This document shows positions 42,201 through 51,379 of a DNA stretch of 64,000 nt, in pieces. The notes beneath the pieces are model-generated. The model was not told where the DNA came from and ran no database searches. It was given only the letters and a program-made list of their open reading frames with translations. The first letter of the stretch is position 1. Each line of letters starts with the position of its first letter. Location: NCBI GenBank assembly GCA_017527625.1, contig JAFXPV010000023.1, forward strand, positions 1 to 64,000, read 5' to 3'. The position numbers and the translations under genes are program-made. The stretch is from Bacteroidales bacterium (GTDB lineage: Bacteria; Bacteroidota; Bacteroidia; Bacteroidales; UBA932).

Positions 42201-44792
42201 ATGAAAACAAGATATTTCTTACTCTCGGCAGCATTAGTAATCGCAACCCTTTTCACAGGGTGTACTACTGAAGGACTCCTGAAACTCAACAATATACAGG
42301 TTTCTAAATCTATAGTTGGGCTCGAGATGGCTGGCGGAAGCCAGAGCATCGACGTCACAGCCAACGGCTCCTGGGCTATCGAGCCTTTCGATGCCGACTG
42401 GCTTACTGTAAGCCCTACCAGCGGCGGTGCCGGCAAGACCTCCGTCACTTTCTCTGCAGGTGGTTCTGCAAAGGACCGTTCCGTAGAACTCAAACTCACC
42501 TGCGGCGGCGAGACCCAGTACATCAGGGTGTCACAGCCCGGCGACCCTTCTCTCAAGCCGAAATATGACGAGTTCAAGGAAGGTGACTACTGGATTATGT
42601 TCAATAATGCAGGCACTTGGATCGCAGCCCTTCCTGTTCCTGACGGAAGCTCATACGGCTACCTCTACGCAACAGAAGCCAAAGGCGAACTGCCCAATCT
42701 GACTAGTGCCGCAGCCAACGCTTTCACTTTCAAGAAGGTCGACGGCGGTTTCACTATCCAGGACGCATCCGGCAAGTTCTATTATATGACAGGCACATAC
42801 ACCAGCTGCAACGTAGCAGCCGAGATGCCTGCCGAAGGCGCTGTCTGGACAGTAGAACAGACTGGTGACTACGAATTCTACATCACCAACGCTTCCAATG
42901 ACAAATGGATGCAGTTCAGCACCGGTTATTCATCAGCCGGCGTATACGATGCACCTCAGGCCGGCGGCCTGCTGCCTTACCTCGTAGAGATGGGCGAACC
43001 CCCGGTTGAGCCTCTCGTCCTCCAGACTGAAGACGTTGTCGATATGCCTCAGGGCGGCGGAGCATTTGCAACCCGCATCCTCTGCCTCGGCGACGGCCTC
43101 GAGTTCTCAATTCCTATCGAGGCTCAGGACTGGCTCGGCGTAGTAGTTTCTGAAATCGAAGCCGACACAACTACCGTTATCGTAAACGTTGCTGAGAACA
43201 CCGGCAACAACCGTTCTGCTGACATTACCTTCACCACAAACTACAACGGCAGTGCATACGAAGCAGTCGTTACTGTGAACCAGACTGGTGCAGTCACTCC
43301 TGCTACTGTAGCCGAAGTCTTCGCAGCCGCTGACGACGAATCCAAGCTCTACCGTGTCGAGGGTTACATCTCAAGCGTGAACAATCTCGCCAAGGGCCGT
43401 TTCAACATCAAAGACTTCTCTGGCGAAATCTACGCTTTCAACATCGCAGCCGAACCTGGCGGATCTACCGACCTTTCAGCCATCCTCCACGAAGGTGACG
43501 TCGTTACCATCGTTGGTTACAAGACTTCTTTCAACGGCACCAACGAAATCGTTGGTTATCTCGATGATTACTATCACGTAGAGCCTGTCACCGCAGCAGA
43601 ATTCCTCGCAGCTGACGATGCCAGCGACGTATGGTACCGCCTCACAGGCGTTGTGACCGACGGTTCAGGCACTACCGAAGGTGGCGTGACCAAGAAGTTC
43701 GACCTCGAGACCTATGGTAACTTCGACCTCGTTGACGAGACTGGTGCCGTATACGTATATGGTGTCAGGACAGGTCTCAACGGCGAAACCAAGAAGTTCG
43801 GAACCCTCGGAGTCAAGGAAGGCGACCTGATCACCATCGTGGCTGCCAAGAAGACCTACAAGGACCTCGTTGAAGCCGATCCTACCTGGTATGTATCTCA
43901 CCAGCCCGCCGACAATCCCGAGCCGGAGCCCGAACCGGAACCCGAAAATAAAGGTACCCTCGAGAACCCGTTCTCCCCGTCTGAGATTGCAACAGCTCTC
44001 CTCGGTGGAGCTACCTTCGAAGAGGATGTGTATGTCAAAGGTATCGTTTCGACCGTCCTCTATACTTTCAGCACCTATAATGGAACCGGTTCATTCTGGC
44101 TCTCTGATGACGGCAAGGCATACGGCGTCAGCGAGGACAAGAAGATGACAACCGAGCCCACCAAGGACTTCGAGTGCTACGCATCATACTGGTTCAACGG
44201 AGCAGAGTGGGTTGAAGGAAACGGCAACGTTTCAGAAGGTGACGAAGTAATCGTAGTAGGTAAAGTTACCACTTACAAAGAGTTTACTGAGACTGTACAG
44301 AAAGAATCCCACATCTACAGCATCAATACGGCCACCAGCGAGGAGAACGGTCTCGGCAGCGCCGATTTCCCGTTCAACAACGCCGGTATCCACGCTTTCA
44401 TCGATAAAGCTGAAGCAGCCAAGGCAGCCGCCAAGGAAGCAGGCGTGGACGCTCCCGTATTCCCTGATGTATGCGTGAAGGGTGTCGTTTCGGAAGTCCT
44501 CTACCCCTTCAATGCAGAAAAGGGTACTGCTACTTTCTGGATTTCTGACGATGGCAAGGCTTATGGCATCAGCGAGGACAAGAAGAAAACCACTGATCCT
44601 GCCAATGACTTCGAATGCTACAGTGTCAACTATTTCGAGAACCAGCCGTGGGCAGAAGGTGATGACCAGATTGCAGTAGGTGATGAGGTTATCATAAAAG
44701 GCCAGTATACCATTTACAACGGCACTTATGAGACAGCAAGCAAGAAAGCCTGGCTCTATAGCCTCAGAGTAACAGATTCAGAGGAAGATTAA
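42201..44792 (+). CDS. Multi-domain lipoprotein: BACON domains and OB-fold-like repeats
   Basis: An 863-residue lipoprotein (lipobox LFTGC, Cys21). Domains in order: BACON (~30-115; ANGSWAIEPFDADWLTVSP), a beta-trefoil-like middle region (~120-275; YWIMFNNAGTWIAALPVP), a second BACON-like domain (~280-370), and four OB-fold-like modules of the DUF5689/YhcR kind (~375-860) such as YRVEGYISSVNNLAKGRFNI. A Pro-Glu linker (PEPEPEPEPEPE, ~575-587) separates the first two modules from two nearly duplicated ones (YVKGIVSTVLYTF ... GSFWLSDDGKAYGVSEDKK and CVKGVVSEVLYPF ... ATFWISDDGKAYGISEDKK). Follows the receptor by 15 bp, so it likely forms a surface complex with it. Confidence 0.78.
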   Translation: MKTRYFLLSAALVIATLFTGCTTEGLLKLNNIQVSKSIVGLEMAGGSQSIDVTANGSWAIEPFDADWLTVSPTSGGAGKTSVTFSAGGSAKDRSVELKLTCGGETQYIRVSQPGDPSLKPKYDEFKEGDYWIMFNNAGTWIAALPVPDGSSYGYLYATEAKGELPNLTSAAANAFTFKKVDGGFTIQDASGKFYYMTGTYTSCNVAAEMPAEGAVWTVEQTGDYEFYITNASNDKWMQFSTGYSSAGVYDAPQAGGLLPYLVEMGEPPVEPLVLQTEDVVDMPQGGGAFATRILCLGDGLEFSIPIEAQDWLGVVVSEIEADTTTVIVNVAENTGNNRSADITFTTNYNGSAYEAVVTVNQTGAVTPATVAEVFAAADDESKLYRVEGYISSVNNLAKGRFNIKDFSGEIYAFNIAAEPGGSTDLSAILHEGDVVTIVGYKTSFNGTNEIVGYLDDYYHVEPVTAAEFLAADDASDVWYRLTGVVTDGSGTTEGGVTKKFDLETYGNFDLVDETGAVYVYGVRTGLNGETKKFGTLGVKEGDLITIVAAKKTYKDLVEADPTWYVSHQPADNPEPEPEPEPENKGTLENPFSPSEIATALLGGATFEEDVYVKGIVSTVLYTFSTYNGTGSFWLSDDGKAYGVSEDKKMTTEPTKDFECYASYWFNGAEWVEGNGNVSEGDEVIVVGKVTTYKEFTETVQKESHIYSINTATSEENGLGSADFPFNNAGIHAFIDKAEAAKAAAKEAGVDAPVFPDVCVKGVVSEVLYPFNAEKGTATFWISDDGKAYGISEDKKKTTDPANDFECYSVNYFENQPWAEGDDQIAVGDEVIIKGQYTIYNGTYETASKKAWLYSLRVTDSEED

Positions 44793-44818
44793 ATTAGGTA
44801 CGATATTTGATTATGGAG

Positions 44819-44857
44819 GAGCGCTGGCTTTTTATGGCCGGCGCTCTTTTGTTTTTT
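44819..44857 (+). terminator. Terminator after the receptor/lipoprotein operon
   Basis: GAGCGCTGGC (44819-44828) pairs with GCCGGCGCTC (44837-44846), one G-T wobble, 8-nt loop, followed by TTTTGTTTTTT. Confidence 0.9.
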
Positions 44858-44877
44858 ATTTATATTTAGTACTTTCG
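44847..44877 (+). promoter_or_regulatory. Promoter of the fimbrillin-like gene
   Basis: TTTTG at 44847-44851 (shared with the terminator T-run), an 18-bp spacer and TACTTTCG at 44870-44877, one mismatch to the -7 consensus; ATG at 44889. Confidence 0.55.
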
Positions 44878-44888
44878 CGTAAACACAT

Positions 44889-45977
44889 ATGATTAGGCGA
44901 ACTTTCATACGTATTATGGTGTCGTTAGCGGTGCTGACGACCCTCTGCTCTTGCGTTACAGAGATTCAAGATGCAACACCAAGCAAGCAAAGAGTCGGTT
45001 TCAACATTTCGGTAACCCGCGAAGGCGAGACCATAGCCAAAGGCCGGGTAGGTAAGACCAAAGGCGCAGTCGACGAGTCAGAGAATATGATCTCGACGAT
45101 GGACAAAGGCATCCCGTTCGGACTTGTGGGTATCGATTATGAACATAACGCCCTTGTGCTTGACAATACTAAAGTAAATTCAGACAACGGTCAGTACAGC
45201 ACTTTCCTCGGTTCAATGCTCTGGGGTGACCTCAAGACTGAAAATCTCACCTTCAGCGCTTATTATCCCTTCGTGGAGAGCCTGATGTACGAAGACAACT
45301 ATTCAAGGTATTCAATCCCTTACACCGTTGAATCCACCGATGCCGGTCCCCTGGTGTCGAAGACTGTCGAGGCGGCCGTTTCCCAGCTCAACTCCATTCC
45401 GCTGGAGTTCCAGCACATCACCAATGACATCGGTTATTGTATCTGCGACGTAACTCCCGACGAGGGCTTGCAGGGCCTGGTGCATCTGCGCAAGATGACT
45501 GCATACAACGTTGCTTCTGCCGGCGTGTTCGTGAACGAACTTTCACGCTGGGCCGTGCGCGGTTCCTGGAAATGGCAGGGTTATTATCGCGACATCGTCA
45601 TCTTTGAAGGAGACGAAAAAGTGGGCGTGGGCTCTCAGAACGAAAAATTCGTCGGTTTCTCAACCCTCGAGGACCATCTGGCAGACTCTCATCGCTACTA
45701 TGCGATTCCCGATGAGATCGAGATGGGCAAACAGTTTGTCGAAGTCGTCTATGACGTCGAGGGTTTCACAGTAGAGAACTTCTACTACAAACCCATCGAG
45801 GGCGTAGTGATGCGCTATCCGCTTTACGGTCTGCTGCCCGACAATACCTTCGTATATGGCAGGCAGTACACCTTCCACATCGGCATCGACCTCAGCAGCA
45901 TCTACAAGCAGATTACCTTTACTGCCAGCGTAGCAGGTTGGGAGACCAAGATTTACGAGAACAACGACGCCTTCTAG
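44889..45977 (+). CDS. Fimbrillin-family (FimA/Mfa-like) lipoprotein
   Basis: A 362-residue lipoprotein (signal ending TTLCSC, Cys22) with the two-domain transthyretin-like layout of Bacteroidales fimbrillins: VGFNISVTREGETIAKGRVG near the start, the LTFSAYYPFVES strand typical of fimbrillin N-domains, and the C-terminal FVYGRQYTFHIGIDLSSIYK plus ITFTASVAGWE. Arg residues near GRVGKTKGA could be a gingipain-like maturation site but that is speculative. Whether it is a pilus stalk/tip subunit or a soluble fimbrillin-like protein is open; no other pilus genes are adjacent. Confidence 0.75.
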   Translation: MIRRTFIRIMVSLAVLTTLCSCVTEIQDATPSKQRVGFNISVTREGETIAKGRVGKTKGAVDESENMISTMDKGIPFGLVGIDYEHNALVLDNTKVNSDNGQYSTFLGSMLWGDLKTENLTFSAYYPFVESLMYEDNYSRYSIPYTVESTDAGPLVSKTVEAAVSQLNSIPLEFQHITNDIGYCICDVTPDEGLQGLVHLRKMTAYNVASAGVFVNELSRWAVRGSWKWQGYYRDIVIFEGDEKVGVGSQNEKFVGFSTLEDHLADSHRYYAIPDEIEMGKQFVEVVYDVEGFTVENFYYKPIEGVVMRYPLYGLLPDNTFVYGRQYTFHIGIDLSSIYKQITFTASVAGWETKIYENNDAF

Positions 45978-45995
45978 TCTTTTCCGGTTCCCTTT

Positions 45996-46424
45996 CTAGA
46001 TATGCCCGCCTCCCTGGGCTTTCAACTGTTCATCCACTTTGTTCTTCTCTTCCATCAGAAGAGTGAGAAGCCAGTCTTTCTGCTCGTCGCTCAGGCCAAG
46101 GTCGCGGCACGCGCTCTCATAGCGGTTGATGACAGCTTCCTGGTAGCGGTGGTATACCATTGATTTGCGAATTTCTTCCTCGATGGTCTCGTGTTCAATT
46201 TCGAAACTGTCTTTGTAGTAATTCTTGTAGGTTCTCTCGGAAGTGAGAGACAGGCAGAAATAGAACATTGCTGAAGACAGGATGGCGATGCCGACTATGC
46301 CTACGACAAGCGGCACGCGCTGGATGAGACCCAGCAGGCTGAGAGTGGCTCCGGCTATGAAAAACAGCAGGGCCAGCAGTTCGTTCTTATAATATTTGGC
46401 ATGTTTCAGAGGTTTCGAGGTCAT
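45996..46424 (-). CDS. Small two-helix membrane protein, last gene of the signalling operon
   Basis: A 142-residue protein starting at ATG 46424 (MTSKPLKHAKYYKNELLALL), overlapping the upstream TPR gene by 4 bp (ATGA). Two adjacent membrane helices (LLALLFFIAGATLSLLGLI and VVGIVGIAILSSAMFYFCL) are followed by a charged cytoplasmic or periplasmic tail with helical heptads (YRYQEAVINRYESA-like, SDEQKDWLLTLLMEEKNKVD). I do not recognise a family. Position implies a part in the signalling system encoded upstream. Confidence 0.65.
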   Translation of the reverse strand: MTSKPLKHAKYYKNELLALLFFIAGATLSLLGLIQRVPLVVGIVGIAILSSAMFYFCLSLTSERTYKNYYKDSFEIEHETIEEEIRKSMVYHRYQEAVINRYESACRDLGLSDEQKDWLLTLLMEEKNKVDEQLKAQGGGHI

Positions 46425-47740
46425 AGCTTGAAAGTATTGGATTTGCGGTTTTGGAGAATCTTGATTTTGATGTTGTTCTCGGACTCTTTGGCATCCAGGG
46501 CCTGGCGGTATATGCGGCGGGCCCGAAGGGTTTCGGCGTTGCGTTGCTTGAGTCCCTCGAGATTTGAGCGCAGGTGCCACTGCTGGTACAGCATTGAGAA
46601 GAAGGCTATTCCGAACATCACGAGGAAGCCTATAAGTATGGTGTTCTGGTTGCGTGTCTTCAGCTGCTGGGCTTCATAGCGCAGCTGGGCGTTGTTCATC
46701 TCGGCGTCGAGGATTGCGAGGTCTTCGTTCTGCACCTTGATGTATATCGAGTCTTTCTGGACCATAAGAGAATCCAGCTGGCGATATGCGTTTTCATATT
46801 CGCCTATCTGGGCGAGCAAACCGTGCATCTGGGTGTGGCGGCCGATGTCCGTGCTCAGGGAGTCTGCCTTTGCGAGGGCTTCGTGCGGGAGATCCCTCAG
46901 CCTGAGGTCGAAAATATCGAGTTCCAGGCGTGAGTCATTATCTGAGAGGTGGCGGTACAGCGGGTCTTCCTCAAGCCGGGAGTAGCACTCCATAAACTTG
47001 TCGATGTTGTTGCGGGCGAAATAGTAATACGCAAGAGTCATCGTGACGTTTACGCGTACCTGCGTTGAAAACTGCTGATAATCGCTCGCCAGTGTGCAAT
47101 AATCGAGAGCCTTGGGGAAGTCGCCCATCTTAATGCATTCACGGGCGATGAGCAGGTAGATGTTCGGAAGGTCCTGCTCGTTTTTGGATTCTTTGCAGAA
47201 TCGGACTGCATTGGTTAGATTCTTTACCGCCAGATAGTGGTTGTTGCGGTAGCTGTGGATAAGTCCGACAATGCGGTAGGCGTACATCTTGCCGAGGGGC
47301 CTCTGCTCGGACTCGGCCATACGCTCCATAGCACGGGCTTCGAGCATAGCGTCGGAGGCTCTGCCGATATGGACCAGATACTGGCAGTACTCGTGCATTA
47401 CGGAGTAGTAGAATGAACGGCAGTCCTTTCGCTCGCCGGTGAGCGCCTTGATCTCAGCAACAGCTTCATCCATCCGGTCATACTCGCCAAGGGCATAGCG
47501 CACCGGAAATTCCAGGGCGAGGCCCAGGCATTTGATGCGGAAATTGTCCTGGCGCACGCCTTCGGCATAGAGCGAATCCGCCAGAGGCAGGTTGACAGGG
47601 TTGTACTGCTGCATACGGCCCCAGGCATAACTCTGAAAGGTAACGGGGTCGACATTCAGACGGTTCACTATCTGTGCCTCGCAGACAAAGACCGCAAAGC
47701 AGGCAAGGGCTGTCAGAACAATTTTTCTAAAGTTCAGCAC
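46421..47740 (-). CDS. Periplasmic TPR membrane protein without kinase domain
   Basis: A 439-residue protein starting at GTG 47740, whose G is shared with the stop of the receiver gene (TAGTG); the GTG gives a proper signal peptide (LNFRKIVLTALACFAVFVCEAQ written in part as LTALACFAVFVCEA). Residues ~25-330 are TPR-like helices (YRIVGLIHSYRNNHYLAVKN, LPNIYLLIARECIKMGDFPK), followed by coiled coil, one membrane helix (TILIGFLVMFGIAFFSMLY) and a short basic cytoplasmic tail. It has the sensor half of a TPR histidine kinase but no catalytic domain. Likely partner of the kinase and receiver in the same operon. Confidence 0.72.
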   Translation of the reverse strand: MLNFRKIVLTALACFAVFVCEAQIVNRLNVDPVTFQSYAWGRMQQYNPVNLPLADSLYAEGVRQDNFRIKCLGLALEFPVRYALGEYDRMDEAVAEIKALTGERKDCRSFYYSVMHEYCQYLVHIGRASDAMLEARAMERMAESEQRPLGKMYAYRIVGLIHSYRNNHYLAVKNLTNAVRFCKESKNEQDLPNIYLLIARECIKMGDFPKALDYCTLASDYQQFSTQVRVNVTMTLAYYYFARNNIDKFMECYSRLEEDPLYRHLSDNDSRLELDIFDLRLRDLPHEALAKADSLSTDIGRHTQMHGLLAQIGEYENAYRQLDSLMVQKDSIYIKVQNEDLAILDAEMNNAQLRYEAQQLKTRNQNTILIGFLVMFGIAFFSMLYQQWHLRSNLEGLKQRNAETLRARRIYRQALDAKESENNIKIKILQNRKSNTFKL

Positions 47741-48159
47741 TATTTGTTTCTTGCGCTGACAATCTGCAGCTGGGTTACTACGCATGTGAGGAGTTTCTCC
47801 ATTATTATAGGCTTCATAATGAAGTCGTCGGCACCCATATTGAATCCTTTTACAACATCTTCATTGGAGTTCAGGGCGCTCAATATTACAATTCTGATAT
47901 CTGCAGTTTCGGGATTTTCCCGCAGCCTCTTGATGACTTCGAAGCCGTCAATGCCGGGCATCATAAGGTCGAGCAGGATGAGGTCGGGTTTCTGCTCGGC
48001 CACTGCATCCAGCGCCAGCTGGCCGTTGGCCGCAGTGCGGATCTTGAAGTTGAAGCGTGAAAGCATTTTCTGCACGAGTAGCAGATTGAGAGGGACATCG
48101 TCTACTGCAAGCACGTTGTATGCCGAGTAGTCTTGTTGTTGTGCGTATAAAGGAATCAT
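47740..48159 (-). CDS. Stand-alone response-regulator receiver (CheY-like)
   Basis: A 139-residue single receiver domain. The acidic pair is D20/D21 (VLAVDDVPLN), the phospho-acceptor D64 (LILLDLMMPGIDG), the switch Ser S94 (VILSALN) and Lys116 (DDFIMKPI). There is no output domain, so it must act through protein contacts or phosphotransfer. It starts 6 bp downstream of the kinase-less sensor paralogue and shares one base with the next TPR gene. The kinase encoded at 49461-51374 is the obvious phosphodonor. Confidence 0.9.
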   Translation of the reverse strand: MIPLYAQQQDYSAYNVLAVDDVPLNLLLVQKMLSRFNFKIRTAANGQLALDAVAEQKPDLILLDLMMPGIDGFEVIKRLRENPETADIRIVILSALNSNEDVVKGFNMGADDFIMKPIIMEKLLTCVVTQLQIVSARNK

Positions 48160-48165
48160 ATCTTG

Positions 48166-49464
48166 TTATTCTTTTAATTCATCGTTTTCTTTCTGGAGCC
48201 TGGCTATGCTGGCTTCGTCTTTTTCGTGAGCTTTTTTAAGGCTCTTTACGTGAAGTTGTGCGTAAGTAAGGGCAGACAGCAGCAACAGGGAGAGCAGCAC
48301 TGCTATCCAGATTGCGGTTCGTTTGGCTTTATGAGAGGCGGCTGCCAGTTCGGCCAGAAGATGGTTGTTTTCGTACTCGGCCGACATCTGCCCCAGGCTC
48401 TGCCGGTTGATGCTGAAGATGTCTGCTTGCAGCTTCACCGTATATGCCAACAGAATGGTTGCTGCGGTCTCCCACTGCCCGTTCTTGTAGGCCAGACTGG
48501 CTGCATAGTTCAACTGCTCGTGGAAGTACAGGGAGTCCAGGTCATTGCGGAATGAACTCGTCCGGCTGCCTATGAGAATATTGTCGATGCAGTCGAACAG
48601 GTGGTTTCCGGCACGTATAAGGGTCTTGAAAGTATCAAAGGAGTAACAGTAGTCCCTCAAGCGGTGGTACTCGGCGATGTCTCCGTCCCAGGCCGCCAGT
48701 TGGGCCTGGTAGTATGCCACTTTCAGCGAATCCTGCCTTATCACTCTGTGTCGGGCGGCTTTGTCGAAGTACAAGCGTGCAGAATCCGAGCCTACCGCAT
48801 AGGTGCAGGCGAGGTCGCAGTAAGGGTCTGTCATACTCTGTCGCAGTATAGTCTCGTCGGAGGTGTTTTCATATATTTTCACCGCTTCGCGCAGATATAA
48901 CTGGGTGTTGTGCTGGTCGTTGATGCGCTTGTACAGCAGCGACAGAAAGATGAGTGATTTCCACATACCATATTCGTCGCCGGATAACCTGGCTTCCTTC
49001 ATCATAGACATCAGCATCTCCACGGCAACAACATCCTGGTCGGTATTGAAATAGTATGTCTGGCAAAGGTCAGATGCGTAGTAATAATATTGCATATACC
49101 CGGTAGCCTTGGCTACGTCCATAAGCGTCTTCCTCTGCTCGTCGACCAAAGAATTCCAGTACTGGGCATCCCATTCCACACGGTCGCGTATGTTCTGTTT
49201 CCATATGTTCTGGGCAAGATGAGACGTGTGCTTGAGCTGCTGGACATAATAGATGGTCTGGGCCTTCGTGTCCTTGTGGCGCAGGGACAGTTCCAGAAGA
49301 TTTTGCTGGGCCTGGTCGAAGGTGTCGGACTCGAAGTCGTCGACAGCTTCGACCGAAGCGAGATACCAGACATAGCACTCATCGTCGAGTTCATACGGGT
49401 TGTTCTGGCCGTATGAGACGAGGGCTGAAGTCAGCAGTGACAGTATGAGGACTATTCTTTTCAT
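48166..49464 (-). CDS. Kinase-less paralogue of the adjacent sensor histidine kinase
   Basis: A 432-residue protein, ATG 49464 overlapping the kinase stop by 4 bp. Signal peptide, then a periplasmic TPR-like domain clearly related to that of the kinase: NNPYELDDECYVWYLASVEA and KDTKAQTIYYVQQLKHT here, NNPYGIDDECYVIYRKVESA and KDTKAQTLYYVERLKNA there. One membrane helix (TAIWIAVLLSLLLLSALTYA) is followed by VKSLKKAHEKDEASIARLQK and the protein ends, exactly where the kinase continues with RSLKKTNEKVRLADAAKTRF into its HisKA domain. It looks like an ancient duplication that lost, or never had, the kinase; a hetero-oligomeric sensor subunit is a reasonable inference. Confidence 0.82.
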   Translation of the reverse strand: MKRIVLILSLLTSALVSYGQNNPYELDDECYVWYLASVEAVDDFESDTFDQAQQNLLELSLRHKDTKAQTIYYVQQLKHTSHLAQNIWKQNIRDRVEWDAQYWNSLVDEQRKTLMDVAKATGYMQYYYYASDLCQTYYFNTDQDVVAVEMLMSMMKEARLSGDEYGMWKSLIFLSLLYKRINDQHNTQLYLREAVKIYENTSDETILRQSMTDPYCDLACTYAVGSDSARLYFDKAARHRVIRQDSLKVAYYQAQLAAWDGDIAEYHRLRDYCYSFDTFKTLIRAGNHLFDCIDNILIGSRTSSFRNDLDSLYFHEQLNYAASLAYKNGQWETAATILLAYTVKLQADIFSINRQSLGQMSAEYENNHLLAELAAASHKAKRTAIWIAVLLSLLLLSALTYAQLHVKSLKKAHEKDEASIARLQKENDELKE

Positions 49465-51374
49465 TGTTGCGGCTCCTCTGGTTTGCACGGCACTGCGAAC
49501 ACGAAACGCGCACCGCCGGCCGTGTAGGTTGTGTCAAGATAAACTTCCGCTCCCATACGTCCTGCGATGTCGCGGCAGATGCTCAGGCCCAGGCCTGTGC
49601 CCTGCACGAAGTCGTTCAGCTTGGTGAAGCGCTCGAAGATCTTCTCGGCCTGCTCGGGAGGGACTCCAGGGCCGGTGTCTGTAACGGAGTAGGTCACGAA
49701 TCCCGGCTTCTCTGTCAGCGAGCTGGCCAGTTTGATCTCTCCCTTGGTTGTATGTTTGCAGGCGTTGGTGAGCAGATTGATGAGAATCTGCTGGACGCGC
49801 CTGGGATCAGTCCGGAAAGTATATGGATCTGTGCTCTCGGGAGCGTAGTACATACGTACTCCCGGCTGCAGCCTGTGTTCAGCGCTGGAAATGGCAGCTT
49901 CTGCCATATAGTTCACTTCGCCGTCTTCATAAGTGATGCGGTAGTCGCCCTTGTCCATCGCGGAAGCATTGAGGATGTCATCCAGCAGCATCGTCAGCAT
50001 CTTGGTGTTGTTGACGATGTGTCCGGCGAACTCTTCCTTCTCTTCTTCAGGGAAAGAGCCGTCGGGCAGGCTCAGAAGCTGGGAGAAGCCGACGATCGCG
50101 TTCAGCGGCGTGCGGACTTCGTGGCTCATATTCTGCACGAAGCGGGTCTTGGCTGCATCTGCCAGCCGGACTTTCTCGTTAGTCTTTTTCAGTGAGCGGG
50201 TGTATATGATGAAGAAAAATATGATGACTGCGAGAATGATTATGGTCAATATAAGCGCCAGGAGGGAGGCTTTCCTGGCACGCATTGTTTCTTGGTCTAC
50301 CTGCGCAGAAAGGACGTCATTACCCATCCTGGCCTCTATTTCCGTCAGCTTGGACTGGTTTGACTCGGCGAGCTTTTTCTCATCATAGGCTACCAGGTTC
50401 TTCTCTATGTTGAATGCAAGCTCCTTGCGACCGTACTTTTCCGCGATGTTTGCGATGTACTTGACCTCCCTGAGGTGCTGTGACATATAGTTGATGTCTA
50501 TTTCTTCCAGATCCTCCCCATATACCAGCTTGTCTATATAACCGAACATTGTGGGAGAGGTGGCGCTGATTATGTACAGGGAAGGGTCTGCCAGGCAGTA
50601 ATCCCTTGCCTGCTCGTACCTCGCGACATCCCTCTTGTAAGCGGCGAGCTTTGCGTGGTGATATTCGCAGCGGAGACTGTCCAGGTGCTGCAGGCGGGCG
50701 GCGTCAGCCTTGGCGAGATAAAACTGGACAGAGTCGTTGCCGATGGGGTAGGTGTCGGACATTTCGCAGTACAGGCGGGTGGCAGATTCGCCTTTGATGA
50801 GGGGGTCATCCGAGGCCTCATATACCCTGATGGCTTCAAGTATGTACTTCTTGGCGGAGATATAGTCGTTCTGGGCGATGTACAGGGAGATGATATAGCG
50901 GTTGCCCATCCAGATGCCGTATGGTTCATTGCGGGAAACGGCCTGCTCTCTCATATCCTGCATAAGCTCCATCGTCTGGAGCAGCTTGTCGTGGTAGAAG
51001 AAGTAGTTCTGGGCGATGTCATAGGCGTAATAGAAGTATTGTACCTGTCCGAGGTCCGATGCGACTCTCTTGAGGTCTTCCATATACTCCAACACCTCGG
51101 CGTCATCTTGACTGGTGGTCTTCTGGTCTTGCCGCAGTTCGACGGCATTTTTCAGGCGCTCGACATAGTAGAGAGTCTGGGCTTTGGTGTCCTTCTTCTG
51201 GATGGCTTTGCTCAGAAACTGGTTGTTGATGCTGCTGAAGCCGGCTGTTCCCAGGGCGGATTCGACCTTGCGGTAGATGACGTAGCATTCATCATCTATC
51301 CCGTAAGGATTGTTCTGGGCCGGGAGCGCCAGAGACAGGAACAGTAAAGAGGTTATGAGCCAGAACCTTTTCAT
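49461..51374 (-). CDS. Sensor histidine kinase with periplasmic TPR-like domain
   Basis: A 637-residue inner-membrane kinase. Signal peptide 1-19, periplasmic TPR-like region ~20-365, membrane helix ~369-391, coiled linker, HisKA with the phospho-accepting H418 in FVQNMSHEVRTPLNAIVGFS, and HATPase with N-box LLTNACKHTTKGEI, G1 SVTDTGPGVPPEQAEKIFER and G2 GTGLGLSICRDIAG. It has no receiver or HTH, unlike the hybrid two-component systems typical of Bacteroidales. First gene of a five-gene, overlapping operon with a kinase-less paralogue, lone receiver, second TPR protein and small membrane protein. Stimulus unknown. Confidence 0.92.
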   Translation of the reverse strand: MKRFWLITSLLFLSLALPAQNNPYGIDDECYVIYRKVESALGTAGFSSINNQFLSKAIQKKDTKAQTLYYVERLKNAVELRQDQKTTSQDDAEVLEYMEDLKRVASDLGQVQYFYYAYDIAQNYFFYHDKLLQTMELMQDMREQAVSRNEPYGIWMGNRYIISLYIAQNDYISAKKYILEAIRVYEASDDPLIKGESATRLYCEMSDTYPIGNDSVQFYLAKADAARLQHLDSLRCEYHHAKLAAYKRDVARYEQARDYCLADPSLYIISATSPTMFGYIDKLVYGEDLEEIDINYMSQHLREVKYIANIAEKYGRKELAFNIEKNLVAYDEKKLAESNQSKLTEIEARMGNDVLSAQVDQETMRARKASLLALILTIIILAVIIFFFIIYTRSLKKTNEKVRLADAAKTRFVQNMSHEVRTPLNAIVGFSQLLSLPDGSFPEEEKEEFAGHIVNNTKMLTMLLDDILNASAMDKGDYRITYEDGEVNYMAEAAISSAEHRLQPGVRMYYAPESTDPYTFRTDPRRVQQILINLLTNACKHTTKGEIKLASSLTEKPGFVTYSVTDTGPGVPPEQAEKIFERFTKLNDFVQGTGLGLSICRDIAGRMGAEVYLDTTYTAGGARFVFAVPCKPEEPQQ

Positions 51375-51379
51375 AAACC

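Noticed and set aside
43917..43953. Short tandem repeat in DNA within the 863-residue lipoprotein gene, resembling a microsatellite.
   Set aside because: It simply encodes the Pro-Glu linker with mixed codons; no sign of phase variation.
38889..44792. SusC/SusD polysaccharide-utilisation locus.
   Set aside because: The receptor is Oar-like and the following lipoprotein has BACON and OB-like domains, not the SusD helical fold.
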